From Dysgonomonas sp. UBA5412 (lineage in GTDB: Bacteria; Bacteroidota; Bacteroidia; Bacteroidales; Dysgonomonadaceae): a stretch of 64,000 nucleotides of DNA. Each line of letters begins with the position of its first letter. Positions within the stretch are counted from its first letter, which is position 1. Below are positions 63,955 through 64,000 of the stretch, piece by piece. The notes beneath the pieces are model-generated. The model was not told where the DNA came from and searched no databases. It saw nothing but the letters and a program-made list of their open reading frames with translations. The stretch lies in contig DHNQ01000029.1 of NCBI GenBank assembly GCA_002409595.1, positions 423,964-487,963 of the forward strand. Reading direction: 5' to 3'. Made by a program: the position numbers and the translations under genes.

Positions 63955-64000
63955 TGTTTTCAAAAACCTTGAATAAGCAAAACGATACTTAAATAAAGTA

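Noticed and set aside
1..64000. CRISPR array, rRNA operon, insertion sequence or toxin-antitoxin pair
   Set aside because: No regularly spaced repeats, no rRNA-like sequence, no transposase frame and no paired small genes of known toxin-antitoxin type were found.

Overview
The window is an AT-rich, densely coded bacterial chromosome segment from the Bacteroidota, most likely order Bacteroidales (Dysgonomonas- or Parabacteroides-like; genus not certain). Grounds: Bacteroidota -7 boxes (TAnnTTTG, some with a TTTG/TTTC box about 20 nt upstream) precede many genes; the gene repertoire is typical (single-chain GcvP, AsnA, TGS-type uridine kinase-like protein, class I fumarase, Mrp without a CxxC, a giant hybrid two-component regulator, DUF4965 and GH127 proteins); many lipoproteins have short lipoboxes. 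Most of it is core genome.

Layout. 1-2371: end of an OprP-type porin, then mnmE. 2372-5189: a small accessory scar directly behind mnmE, with an intact tyrosine recombinase, a short minus-strand coding remnant, and the probable 3' part of a TerD-like gene. 5190-14534: DUF3298 lipoprotein-rsmG, an MBL hydrolase with gcvP, an overlapping secreted HMA protein/NlpE lipoprotein pair, asnA and a uridine kinase-like gene. 14624-24224: rnc-fabF-acpP, purN, a secreted unknown, fumarase, and the translation cluster thrS-infC-rpmI-rplT. 24424-30559: a polysaccharide export module with two adjacent Wza-like lipoproteins, a Wzc-like tyrosine kinase and a TPR protein, but no glycosyltransferases. 30582-34364: def, ruvX, lptB, ilvE and a second deformylase that carries a lipoprotein signal. 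34504-43778: an ECF sigma factor unit, small membrane proteins, PBP1A, an orphan phage-like HTH gene, priA and an outer-membrane barrel. 44005-56962: a carbohydrate locus with a GH43-like lipoprotein and a hybrid two-component sensor on the plus strand, facing a four-gene minus-strand cluster (GH43-like, GH2, DUF4965, GH127). Two GH43-like enzymes plus GH127 suggest arabinofuranose-containing plant glycans; no SusC/SusD pair is present. 57191-63954: two convergent tRNA-Gln genes (TTG and CTG anticodons), tyrS, an MsbA-like ABC exporter, trmB, mrp and folD.

No CRISPR array, intact prophage, rRNA or insertion sequence was seen. The items most worth a second look are the mnmE-linked integrase scar, the lipoprotein peptide deformylase, the inverted tRNA-Gln pair, the doubled Wza genes, the DUF4965 protein with an inserted beta-sandwich domain, and an Mrp protein with a single cysteine.
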